DNA of 35,304 bases from Streptomyces sp. MBT65 (GCF_016612545.1 NZ_JAENRY010000099.1:1-35304); one strand, 5' to 3'; positions 15,268 through 23,163 are shown, counted from the stretch's first letter. Notes: generated from the sequence alone by a model not told the origin. Translations and numbers: made by a program.

Positions 15268-16500
15268 TCAGATCACCCCGTTCGACTTGAGGAGGCGCAA
15301 CTCTTCGTCGCCGAGACCGAGTTCGCCGATGTAGACCTCTTCGTTGTGCTCGCCGAGCAGCGGTGAACTGGTCACGTCCACGGGGGAGTCGGAGAGTTTC
15401 AGCGGGCTGCCGACGGTGACGAACTCACCGCGCTGGGGGTGCGGCACCGTCACGACCATCTCGTTCGCGACCAGCGACTCGTCCTCGATGATCTCCCTGG
15501 TCGAGAGGATCGGTCCGCACGGGATGTTGTGGGCGTTGAGCTTCTCCAGCACCTCCCACTTGGGCAGCGTGGACGACCACTCCTCGATCAGCTGGAACAT
15601 CTTGGCGAGCTGCGGCAACCGGGCCTCCGGCGTCGCCCACTCGGGGTCCTCGGCCAGTTCGGGCCGGCCGATCAGCTCGGTGAGCGGGCGCCAGCCGACG
15701 GGCTGCACGATGACGTACACGTAGTCGTTGGGGCCGCCCGGCGCGCACTTGACCGCCCAGCCGGGCTGGCCGCCGCCGGACGCGTTGCCGGAGCGGGGCA
15801 CCTCGTCGCCGAAGTCGTCGTTCGGGTACTCGGCGAGCGGCCCGTGCGCCAGGCGCTGCTGGTCGCGCAGCTTCACCCGGCACAGGTTCAGCACGGCGTG
15901 CTGCATGGCCACGTTGACGCGCTGACCACGGCCGGTGCTCTCACGCTGGAAGAGTGCCGCCAGTATCCCGGCTACTGTATGCACTCCTGTGCCGGAGTCG
16001 CCGATCTGAGCGCCCGTGGCCAGGGGTGGCCCGTCCTCGAAGCCGGTGGTCGACATCGACCCGCCCATGGCCTGCGCGACCACCTCGTACGCCTTGAAGT
16101 TGGTGTACGGGCCGTCCCCGAAGCCCTTGATGGACGCATAAACGATGCGGGGATTGATCTCCTGTATGCGATCCCAGGTGAACCCCATACGGTCGACCGC
16201 GCCCGGTCCGAAGTTCTCGACCATGACGTCGGAGCGCCGGATCAGCTCGGTCAGGATCTCCTTGCCGCGCTCGGTCTTGGTGTTGAGGGTGATGCTGCGT
16301 TTGTTGCAGTTGAGCATCGTGAAGTAGAGGGAGTCGACGTCCGGGAGGTCGCGCAACTGCTTGCGGGTGATGTCACCGGTCGGCGCCTCCAGCTTGACGA
16401 CGTCGGCGCCGAGCCAGGCGAGCAGCTGGGTGGCGGAGGGGCCGGACTGGACGTGCGTCATGTCGAGGACGCGGATGCCCTCAAGTGCCCTGGCGGTCAT
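15268..16500 (-). CDS. frc: Formyl-CoA:oxalate CoA-transferase
   Basis: A 410-residue family III CoA-transferase that moves CoA from formyl-CoA (or another donor such as succinyl-CoA) to oxalate, giving oxalyl-CoA. It resembles Oxalobacter Frc closely throughout: DMTHVQSGP near residue 13, VDSLYFTMLNCNKRSI at 55-70, VMVENFGPGAVDRMGFTW at 92-109, and VKLRDQQRL. The catalytic Asp is Asp168 in GAQIGDSG, matching Asp169 of the Oxalobacter enzyme. The mobile glycine loop is NASGGGQPGW. This is the best substrate clue in the cluster. It lies 11 bases after the ThDP enzyme gene and one base before the acyl-CoA synthetase start. Confidence 0.93.
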   Translation of the reverse strand: MTARALEGIRVLDMTHVQSGPSATQLLAWLGADVVKLEAPTGDITRKQLRDLPDVDSLYFTMLNCNKRSITLNTKTERGKEILTELIRRSDVMVENFGPGAVDRMGFTWDRIQEINPRIVYASIKGFGDGPYTNFKAYEVVAQAMGGSMSTTGFEDGPPLATGAQIGDSGTGVHTVAGILAALFQRESTGRGQRVNVAMQHAVLNLCRVKLRDQQRLAHGPLAEYPNDDFGDEVPRSGNASGGGQPGWAVKCAPGGPNDYVYVIVQPVGWRPLTELIGRPELAEDPEWATPEARLPQLAKMFQLIEEWSSTLPKWEVLEKLNAHNIPCGPILSTREIIEDESLVANEMVVTVPHPQRGEFVTVGSPLKLSDSPVDVTSSPLLGEHNEEVYIGELGLGDEELRLLKSNGVI

Positions 16501-16511
16501 GGCCGTTCACC

Positions 16512-18194
16512 TCACTTGTACATCGTCTGGTTCATGGTTCCGGGGGCGTACGCGTCCGGGTCGACCCAGACGTTGATCAGCGACGGCTTGCCCGACTCGC
16601 GGGCGCGTCGCAGGGCGGGGCCGATGTCGGCGGGGTCGCGGACCTCCTCGCCGTAACCACCCAGCATCTGGGCGAACTTGTCGTAGTGGACGTCGCCGAG
16701 GGTGTTGCCGACCCGCTCGCGTTCCAGGCCGTACTTGGCGGCCTGGCCGTAACGGATCTGGTTCATCGAGGAGTTGTTGCCGACGATGCCGACGAACGGG
16801 AGGTCGTAGCGGACGAGGGTCTCGAAGTCCCAGCCGGTGAGGGAGAACGCGCCGTCGCCGAACAGCGCGACGACCTCCTTGTCCGGCCGCGCCTGCTTCG
16901 CCGCGAGGACGAAAGGGACGCCGACGCCGAGGGTGCCCAGCGGGCCCGGATCCATCCAGTGGCCGGGCGACTTGGGCTGGACGACCTGCCCGGAGAAGGT
17001 GACGATGTCGCCGCCGTCGCCGATGTAGATCGAGTCCTCGGTGAGGAACTCGTTGATCTCGCTGACCAGACGGTACGGGTGGATCGGTGCGGCGTCCGAC
17101 CGCAGACTCGGCAACCGCTTCTCGATCGCGGCCTGTTCGACCGTACGCAGCTCGTCGAGCCACTCCTTGCGCCTGGACGCGCCGCCGTTGAGGCGTCCGG
17201 AAGCGGCCTCGGCGACCGACTTCAGGACGAGTCCCGCGTCGCCGACGATGCCGAGGTCGATGTCGCGGTTCTTGCCGACGGTGCGGTAGTCGAGGTCGAT
17301 CTGCACGACGGTCGCGTCGGGGGAGAGGCGCTTGCCGTAGCCCATGCGGAAGTCGAAGGGCGTGCCGACGATGACGATGACGTCGGCGTGGGAGAAGGCG
17401 TACCGGCGAGACAGTTGGAAGTGGTGCGGGTCGCCCGGCGGGAGGGTGCCGCGGCCCGCGCCGTTCATGTACGCGGGGATGTTGAGCGTGCGGACGAGGT
17501 CAATGGCCGCCTCGGTGCCGCGAGTTGTCCACACCTGACTGCCCAACAGGATCGCCGGCTTCTCGGCGTGGACCAGCAGGTCGGCGAGCTTCTCGATCGC
17601 CTCGGGGTCGCCGGCCGAGCGGGTCGAGGCACGGTAGGCGCCGGGCTGCGGCACCCGCGCCCTGCTCACCGGCACCTTGGCGTCGAGGACGTCGCGCGGG
17701 ATCTCCAGGAAGGAGGGGCCGGGTGCGCCGTGGTAGCACTCGCGGAACGCCATCGACACCATGTCGGCGGCACGCGCCGTGTCCGGCACGGTCGCCGCGA
17801 ACTTGGTGATCGGCGTCATCATGTCGACGTGCGGGAGGTCCTGGAGGGACCCCATCTTGTGCTGGGTGAGGGCCCCTTGGCCACCGATCAGCAGCATCGG
17901 GGACTCCGCGCGGAAGGCGTTGGCGACACCGGTGACGGCGTCGGTCGTACCGGGACCCGCGGTGACGACCGCGCACCCGGGCCTGCCGGTGATGCGTGCG
18001 TAGCCGTCCGCCGCGTGGGCTGCCACCTGTTCGTGGCGTACGTCGACGACTTCTATGCCCTCGTCGACGCAGCCGTCGTAGATGTCGATGATGTGGCCGC
18101 CGCACAGGGTGTAGATGCGGTCGACCCCCTCGGCCTTCAGGGCTTTGGCGACGAGATGACCACCGGAAATCACGTCCTGGGTGTCGTCGGGCAT
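16512..18194 (-). CDS. ThDP-dependent decarboxylase/lyase, non-canonical oxalyl-CoA decarboxylase candidate
   Basis: A 560-residue enzyme of the acetolactate synthase/oxalyl-CoA decarboxylase family. The N-terminal PYR domain has the ThDP-activating Glu55 in VRHEQVAAHAADGYAR. A middle domain follows (about 190-330). The C-terminal PP domain has GDG at 446-448 and NN at 473-474, the ThDP/Mg motif. The tail GKPSLINVWVDPDA resembles oxalyl-CoA decarboxylase. However, where Oxalobacter Oxc has the active-site pair Tyr120-Glu121, this protein has Leu117-Gln118 (GSLQDLPHV). Glu55 argues against glyoxylate carboligase, which has Val there. As first gene before frc it probably decarboxylates oxalyl-CoA to formyl-CoA, but another 2-oxoacyl or 2-hydroxyacyl-CoA is possible. 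The ATG at 18194 gives the family-typical start. Confidence 0.82.
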   Translation of the reverse strand: MPDDTQDVISGGHLVAKALKAEGVDRIYTLCGGHIIDIYDGCVDEGIEVVDVRHEQVAAHAADGYARITGRPGCAVVTAGPGTTDAVTGVANAFRAESPMLLIGGQGALTQHKMGSLQDLPHVDMMTPITKFAATVPDTARAADMVSMAFRECYHGAPGPSFLEIPRDVLDAKVPVSRARVPQPGAYRASTRSAGDPEAIEKLADLLVHAEKPAILLGSQVWTTRGTEAAIDLVRTLNIPAYMNGAGRGTLPPGDPHHFQLSRRYAFSHADVIVIVGTPFDFRMGYGKRLSPDATVVQIDLDYRTVGKNRDIDLGIVGDAGLVLKSVAEAASGRLNGGASRRKEWLDELRTVEQAAIEKRLPSLRSDAAPIHPYRLVSEINEFLTEDSIYIGDGGDIVTFSGQVVQPKSPGHWMDPGPLGTLGVGVPFVLAAKQARPDKEVVALFGDGAFSLTGWDFETLVRYDLPFVGIVGNNSSMNQIRYGQAAKYGLERERVGNTLGDVHYDKFAQMLGGYGEEVRDPADIGPALRRARESGKPSLINVWVDPDAYAPGTMNQTMYK

Positions 18195-18245
18195 GGCGGA
18201 GTCCTGTCCCTTCGTAGGGGGTGGGAACGCTCTCGCGGTACATTG

Positions 18246-18269
18246 CATACAGTCGACGAATACTGTATG
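18246..18269. promoter_or_regulatory. Perfect inverted-repeat operator in the ThDP-enzyme/sucC divergent promoter
   Basis: CATACAGT (18246-18253) and ACTGTATG (18262-18269) are perfect 8-base arms around CGACGAAT. TTGCAT (18243-18248), 17 bases, TATGAA (18266-18271) is a promoter candidate toward sucC. On the other strand TTTCAT, 17 bases, TATGCA serves the ThDP gene. The operator thus lies between -35 and -10 of both promoters, ideal for repression of both operons by one GntR dimer. Sites are seen; the regulator assignment is inferred. Confidence 0.7.
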
Positions 18270-18339
18270 AAACTTGTTATCCCGCATCCGGTGGGTGGTG
18301 TCCAGGGGGCGTGCGGCACTTTCAGGAACAGGAGCCGAG

Positions 18340-19470
18340 ATGGACCTGTACGAGCACCAGGCAAGGGAACTCTTCGAGGAACACGGCATCTTGGTGCCCC
18401 GGGCCGAGGTCATTACCTCGTCCAAGGAGGCGCGTGGGATCGCCCGCAGGCTGGGCGGACGCGTCGTGGTGAAGGCGCAGGTCAAGACCGGCGGGCGAGG
18501 TAGGGCGGGGGGAGTGAAGTTCGCCGCGGACCCGGCCGCCGCCGAGCTGACCGCACGCCAGATCCTCGGCATGGACATCAAGGGCCACACGGTCGGCAAG
18601 GTGATGCTGGCCCAACCGGTCGACATCGAGGACGAGTTCTACGTCTCCTACGTCCTCGACCGGGCGGCGGGCCGCTTCCTCGCGATCGCATCCGCCGAGG
18701 GTGGTATGGAGATCGAGGAGGTCGCCGCCAGTCGACCGGATGCTGTCGCCCGTATACACATCGACCCGGCCGAGGGGGTCACCTCGGCGAAGGCGGGTGA
18801 GATCGCCCAGGCGGCCGGACTGCCGCCGCAGACCGTCGACGTCCTCGTACGGCTGTGGGAGGTGCTGGTCCGGGAGGACGCCGTCCTCGTCGAGGTGAAC
18901 CCGCTCGTGCGGACGAAGCAGGGGCAGATCCTCGCCCTCGACGGCAAGGTCACGCTTGACGACAACGCCCGCTTCCGGCAGGCGCGTTGGGGTGCCGAGA
19001 GCGCGACGCACGACGATCCGCTGGAGGCCGTGGCCGCAGCGAAGGGGCTCAACTACGTCAAGCTCGACGGCGAGGTGGGCATCATCGGCAACGGCGCCGG
19101 CCTCGTCATGTCGACGCTCGACGTGGTCGCCGGCTGTGGCGCCCGCCCCGCCAACTTCCTTGATATCGGCGGCGGGGCATCGGCCCAGATCATGGCCGAC
19201 GGGCTGTCCGTCATCCTCTCCGACCCGGCCGTGAAGTCGGTGTTCGTCAACGTCTTCGGCGGCATCACCGCGTGCGACGCGGTGGCCGACGGCATCGTAC
19301 GGGCCGTGGAATCGGTGCAGTTGACCAAGCCGCTGGTCGTCCGGCTCGACGGCAACAACGCGGCCCGTGGTCGGGCCGTCCTCGACGGGTACGCGCATCC
19401 GCTGGTCCAGCAGGCCACCACCATGGACGGCGCCGCCCGCCGCGCCGCCGACCTCGCCGACGCGCGTTAA
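18340..19470 (+). CDS. Succinyl-CoA synthetase beta-like subunit (paralogue)
   Basis: A 376-residue ATP-grasp/CoA ligase beta subunit. The N-terminal DLYEHQARELFEEHGILVP is the SucC signature. VVVKAQVKTGGRGRAGGV holds the nucleotide loop, EVNPLV the metal-binding residues, and GNGAGLVMSTLDVV and NVFGGITACDAVADGI the phosphohistidine-facing ligase domain. It forms a complex with the next gene's product and catalyses acid + CoA + NTP = acyl-CoA + NDP + Pi. Streptomyces have a housekeeping SucCD elsewhere, so this divergent, operon-bound copy is probably specialised. It may supply succinyl-CoA to prime Frc, or act on another small acid such as malate or formate. AGGAG precedes the ATG at 18340. 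Confidence 0.88.
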   Translation: MDLYEHQARELFEEHGILVPRAEVITSSKEARGIARRLGGRVVVKAQVKTGGRGRAGGVKFAADPAAAELTARQILGMDIKGHTVGKVMLAQPVDIEDEFYVSYVLDRAAGRFLAIASAEGGMEIEEVAASRPDAVARIHIDPAEGVTSAKAGEIAQAAGLPPQTVDVLVRLWEVLVREDAVLVEVNPLVRTKQGQILALDGKVTLDDNARFRQARWGAESATHDDPLEAVAAAKGLNYVKLDGEVGIIGNGAGLVMSTLDVVAGCGARPANFLDIGGGASAQIMADGLSVILSDPAVKSVFVNVFGGITACDAVADGIVRAVESVQLTKPLVVRLDGNNAARGRAVLDGYAHPLVQQATTMDGAARRAADLADAR

Positions 19471-19481
19471 GGAGCCGGGAC

Positions 19482-20363
19482 ATGGCGATCTACCTCACCA
19501 AGGAGAGCAAGGTCCTCGTCCAGGGCATGACCGGCGGCGAGGGCATGAAGCACACCCGCCGGATGCTCGCTGCCGGCACGAACGTCGTCGGCGGCGTCAA
19601 CCCGCGCAAGGCGGGCCGCACCGTGGACTTCGACGACCGGGCCGTCCCCGTCTTCGGGTCGGTCGCCGACGGTATGCGGTCGACCGGAGCCGATGTCACT
19701 GTCGTGTTCGTGCCGCCCGCCTTCGCGAAGGCCGCCGTGATCGAAGCCGCCGACGCGGGCATCGGCCTCGCGGTCGTCATCACCGAGGGCATCCCCGTCC
19801 ACGACTCGGTCGCCTTCACCGCCCACGCCCGTGCGAAGGGCACCCGGATCATCGGCCCCAACTGCCCGGGCCTGATCACCCCCGGCCAGGCGAACGCGGG
19901 CATCATCCCCGCCGACATCACCAAGCCGGGCCGTATCGGCCTGGTGTCCAAGTCGGGCACGCTCACCTATCAACTCATGTACGAACTGCGGGACATCGGC
20001 TTCTCGACCTGCGTCGGCATCGGCGGGGACCCCGTCGTCGGCACGAGCCACATCGACTGCCTCGCCGCGTTCCAGGACGACCCCGACACCGAACTCGTCG
20101 TCCTGATCGGGGAGATCGGCGGCGACGCGGAGGAGCGGGCGGCCGCGTTCATCCGCGACCACGTCACCAAACCCGTCGTCGGCTACATCGCCGGCTTCAC
20201 CGCGCCCGAGGGCAGGACGATGGGCCACGCGGGCGCCATCGTGTCCGGCTCCTCCGGTACGGCCGCGGCGAAGCAGGAGGCGCTGGAGGCCGTAGGAGTC
20301 AGGGTCGGGCGGACGCCGTCCGAGACGGCCCGACTGGTGCTGGACCGACTGGAGCGCAACTAG
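19482..20363 (+). CDS. Succinyl-CoA synthetase alpha-like subunit (paralogue)
   Basis: A 293-residue CoA-binding subunit, full SucD length. Residues 1-130 form the CoA-binding Rossmann domain with VLVQGMTGGEGMKHT, and GPNCPGLITPG ends it. The ligase domain holds GLVSKSGTLTYQ and GIGGDPVVGTSHIDCL. The phosphohistidine is His249 in RTMGHAGAIVSG, equivalent to His246 of E. coli SucD. It begins 11 bases after the beta-like gene with AAGGAG overlapping that gap, so the two are an obligate operon pair. Together with the beta subunit it makes or consumes an acyl-CoA, with substrate-level phosphorylation. Substrate as for the beta subunit: succinate by default, unproven here. Confidence 0.9.
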   Translation: MAIYLTKESKVLVQGMTGGEGMKHTRRMLAAGTNVVGGVNPRKAGRTVDFDDRAVPVFGSVADGMRSTGADVTVVFVPPAFAKAAVIEAADAGIGLAVVITEGIPVHDSVAFTAHARAKGTRIIGPNCPGLITPGQANAGIIPADITKPGRIGLVSKSGTLTYQLMYELRDIGFSTCVGIGGDPVVGTSHIDCLAAFQDDPDTELVVLIGEIGGDAEERAAAFIRDHVTKPVVGYIAGFTAPEGRTMGHAGAIVSGSSGTAAAKQEALEAVGVRVGRTPSETARLVLDRLERN

Positions 20364-20428
20364 CCCTACCTGTACGACAGTTCCTGCCTCACCCCGCCCC
20401 GACCGTGCACCGAGAGCGGAGCAGAAGC

Positions 20429-21964
20429 ATGGCATCTACCCTCAAAGCGGGCACGTCCTGGAGTGACGCCTGGCAGCGTTGTCTCGCCGTCGCGCCCGAG
20501 GCGTTCCAGGACGACCGGGTCCTCAACCTCTGGAACGCCGCCTGGCAACGGGACGGCCGGGCCCTGGCCGCCACCTCCCCCGTCGACGGCACGCCCATCG
20601 CCGGTCCGCCCCGCCTGGACCGGTCCACCGCCCACCAGGCCGTCCGCGCCTCCCTCGACCAGCACCGCGCCTGGCGCCACGTCCCGCTCGACGAACGGCG
20701 GGCCCGTGTGGCCGCCACGCTCGACGCCCTCACCGAACACCGCGAACTCCTCGCGCTGCTGCTGGTCTGGGAGATCGGCAAGCCCTGGCGGCTCGCGCAG
20801 GCGGACGTGGACCGGTCCATCGACGGCGTCCGCTGGTACGTCGACGGCATCGAGCCGATGCTCGCCGGCCGCACCCCGCTGGACGGCCCGGTGTCCAACA
20901 TCGCGAGCTGGAACTACCCGATGAGCGTGCTCGTCCACGCCCTGCTGGTCCAGGCGCTGGCGGGCAACGCGGTCATCGCCAAGACCCCGACCGACGGCGG
21001 TGTCGCCTGCCTCACCCTGGCCGCGGCGCTGGCTGCGTGTGAGGGGATACCGGTCACCCTCGTCAGCGGCAGCGGGGGCGAGTTGTCCCAGGCGCTGGTC
21101 CGCGCGCCCGAGATCGGCTGCGTCTCCTTCGTCGGCGGCCGTGACACCGGAGCGGCCGTGGCCACGGCCGTGGCGGACCTCGGCAAGCGCCACATCCTGG
21201 AACAGGAGGGACTCAACACCTGGGGCATCTGGAACCACACGGACTGGGACGCGCTCACCGCCGTCGTCCCCAAGCTCTTCGACTACGGCAAACAGCGCTG
21301 CACGGCGTATCCGCGCTTCGTCGTCCAGCGCGAGCTGTTCGACGAGTTCCTCGCCGCCTACCTCCCCGCGGTCCGAACTCTCCGCGTCGGCCACCCACTT
21401 GCGGTCCCGCACGCCCAAGACCCCTACCCGGAACCGGACTTCGGGCCGGTGATCAACGCGGCCAAGGCCAAGGAACTCCACGACCAGGTGGCCGAGGCGA
21501 TCGACCGGGGCGCCGTACCGCTGCACCGCGGCAAGCTGTCCGAGGACAACTTCCTCCCGGGGCAGGACACTTCGGCGTACGTCCGCCCCGTCACGCTCCT
21601 CAACCCGCCGCCGTCGTCCCCGCTGCACCACGCGGAACCGTTCGGCCCGGTCGACACCATCGTCCTGGTCGGCACGGAGGCGGAACTGCTGGCGGCGATG
21701 AACGCGTCCAACGGCGCGCTGGTCGCCACCCTCTCCACCGACGACCGGGCGACGTACGACCGACTGGCCCCGCAGATCCGCGCGTTCAAGGTCGGCCACG
21801 GCACACCACGCTCGCGCGGCGACCGCGACGAACTGTTCGGCGGGTTCGGCGCGTCCTGGCGCGGCGCCTTCGTCGGCGGCGAACTCCTCGTCCGCGCGGT
21901 GACGCACGGGCCGGTGGGGGAGCGGCTGCCCGGCAACTTCCCGGAGTACCAGCTCATGCCGTGA
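20429..21964 (+). CDS. Aldehyde dehydrogenase family protein with altered Glu motif
   Basis: A 511-residue aldehyde dehydrogenase superfamily enzyme using NAD(P)+. The cofactor region NIASWNYPMSVLVHALLVQ and AGNAVIAKTP is visible, as is FVGGRDTGAAV in place of F-GS. Catalytic Cys291 is in GKQRCTAYPRF. The general-base Glu258 lies 33 residues earlier, but the usual ELGGK is replaced by LEQEGLNTW. The C-terminal AEPFGPVDTIVLV fits the family. It follows the SucD-like gene by 65 bases and is probably the last gene of that operon. It could oxidise glyoxylate or formaldehyde, or act as a CoA-acylating reductase linked to formyl-CoA; sequence alone does not decide. Confidence 0.85.
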   Translation: MASTLKAGTSWSDAWQRCLAVAPEAFQDDRVLNLWNAAWQRDGRALAATSPVDGTPIAGPPRLDRSTAHQAVRASLDQHRAWRHVPLDERRARVAATLDALTEHRELLALLLVWEIGKPWRLAQADVDRSIDGVRWYVDGIEPMLAGRTPLDGPVSNIASWNYPMSVLVHALLVQALAGNAVIAKTPTDGGVACLTLAAALAACEGIPVTLVSGSGGELSQALVRAPEIGCVSFVGGRDTGAAVATAVADLGKRHILEQEGLNTWGIWNHTDWDALTAVVPKLFDYGKQRCTAYPRFVVQRELFDEFLAAYLPAVRTLRVGHPLAVPHAQDPYPEPDFGPVINAAKAKELHDQVAEAIDRGAVPLHRGKLSEDNFLPGQDTSAYVRPVTLLNPPPSSPLHHAEPFGPVDTIVLVGTEAELLAAMNASNGALVATLSTDDRATYDRLAPQIRAFKVGHGTPRSRGDRDELFGGFGASWRGAFVGGELLVRAVTHGPVGERLPGNFPEYQLMP

Positions 21965-22443
21965 CCGGTGGCCGGGCGGTGCTCGGGTGCGTCGAGTATC
22001 GCCCGGCGATGATCTCGTCGACGAGCCAGCGGGCCACGCCCCGCGGATACGGGCGCGGCAGGCTCAGCACGACGCGGTTCATCCCGGCGTCGACGAGTCG
22101 GCCGACCGTCTCCTGGGTCGCCGCGGGTCGCCGCGGGGTCGTCGTACGACACCAGGACCTGCATGCACCGATCGGGTGATCGCGCCCGAGGTGCGCCCCA
22201 GGTCGGCGCGGTGCGCGTCGAGGACACGGGCGCGTTCGGGGACGTACTCGACGGTGTGGTGCGGCGGCCCGGGAACGTTCCAGACCCCCGGCTCCCGGCG
22301 GCTGATGCATGCCGCCGATGCCCAGCCGTCGTGCATCCGTCCGTCCTTCGGTGCGGCGACCGGCAGCTGGTGGTCCCACATCCATGCATGGGGGTGGTCT
22401 TGATCCCGAAACGCACGGTGGGCATGTCCACGGTGGCCGGCAT
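21954..22443 (-). pseudogene. Decayed LLM-class F420-dependent oxidoreductase
   Basis: Pieces of a luciferase-like F420-dependent oxidoreductase appear in order in three frames. MPTVRFGIKTTPMH (N-terminus) is at about 22425-22384. MWDHQLPVAAPKDG follows at 22381 in another frame. After a large internal deletion HHTVEYVPERARVLDAHRAD appears from 22261. MQVLVSYDDPAATR is back in the first frame near 22160. Finally ETVGRLVDAGMNRVVLSLPR and ARWLVDEIIAGR reach the stop at 21954 in a third frame. Intact members are about 300 residues; only about 120 remain. The 3' end overlaps the convergent aldehyde dehydrogenase gene by 11 bases. Confidence 0.75.
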
Positions 22444-22515
22444 GACCGTCAGCCCAGTAAATCGTCAGAAGAGATGATAAGCGGAAGGGGAATTTAGCGG
22501 GGCTACAGTCGACGG

Positions 22516-22959
22516 ATGGTCGACGATCAGCAGCCCGTGCCCCTGGAGTCCCGGCTCGGCTATCTCCTCAAGCATGCTCAGGCCGGACTGGCCAGGGCCT
22601 CGGCCGAGGCGTTGGCGCCGCACGGTGTGGACGGTCATGAGTTGGCCGTCCTGGTGGTGCTCGCGGCGGGTGAGCCGTTGTCGCAGGTCGAGGCGGCCGG
22701 GCGGCTCGGGGTCGACCGCACCACGATGGTGTCGCTGATCGACGGCCTGGAGGACCACGGGCTGGCGGAACGGCGGCGCAGTCCGCAGGACCGCCGGAAG
22801 AACATCGTCGAGCTGACGGCGGCGGGCCGGGACTGCCTGCGCCAGGGCGAGAAGGCCCGCCGTGCGGCGGAGCGCCGTTTCCTCGCCCCGCTGGACGAGG
22901 AAACGGCGGCCTCACTCGTACGGGCACTGCGAACGCTGGTGCTCGCCGAGCGGGAGTGA
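22516..22959 (+). CDS. MarR family transcriptional regulator
   Basis: A 147-residue MarR protein. The helix-turn-helix is at about residues 53-75 (LSQVEAAGRLGVDRTTMVSLIDGL) and the wing SPQDRRKNIVELTAAG at about 92-108. It is a likely dimeric repressor; the ligand is unknown. The only upstream gene is the decayed oxidoreductase in the opposite direction, which may have been its target. No ribosome site precedes the ATG, and TACAGT at 22504-22509 is a possible -10 box six bases before it, so a leaderless transcript is plausible. GTCGAC occurs at 22508-22513 and 22519-22524, flanking the start codon. Confidence 0.88.
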   Translation: MVDDQQPVPLESRLGYLLKHAQAGLARASAEALAPHGVDGHELAVLVVLAAGEPLSQVEAAGRLGVDRTTMVSLIDGLEDHGLAERRRSPQDRRKNIVELTAAGRDCLRQGEKARRAAERRFLAPLDEETAASLVRALRTLVLAERE

Positions 22960-23075
22960 GCGCCGGAATCCGACGCTCCGCGGGGGTGGATATGCAGGTG
23001 AAAGGCGCTCCGAAAGCTTGGTATTGTTGTCCATGTCGCCGCGGGGAATACCCCCGGTCAGGCGGCAGACACCTA

Positions 23076-23163
23076 GTCCGGGTGGCGGAATGGCAGACGC
23101 GCTAGCTTGAGGTGCTAGTGCCCTTTATCGGGCGTGGGGGTTCAAGTCCCCCCTCGGACACCA
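23076..23163 (+). tRNA. tRNA-Leu (anticodon GAG)
   Basis: The 7-base acceptor stem GTCCGGG pairs with CTCGGAC (one G-T pair). The anticodon stem CTAGC/GCTAG holds the loop TTGAGGT, giving anticodon GAG at 23109-23111, which reads CUC/CUU leucine codons. The long variable arm TGCCCTTTATCGGGCG is a class II tRNA trait, and the T-arm is GGGGGTTCAAGTCCCCC. The 3' CCA (23161-23163) is encoded. Confidence 0.95.

Noticed and set aside
15961..15979. CAGTA...TACTGTATG inside frc
   Set aside because: It resembles half of the 18246-18269 operator, but the repeat is short (5 bases) and encodes a normal part of Frc.
16186..16197. CATACGGTCGAC inside frc
   Set aside because: A full match to the word, but within coding sequence and well downstream of the promoter; kept only as a possible auxiliary site, not listed as an operator.
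18195..18626. Upstream extension of the ThDP enzyme to 704 residues
   Set aside because: The extra N-terminus runs antisense through the sucC-like gene and the operator; the ATG at 18194 gives the normal family length.
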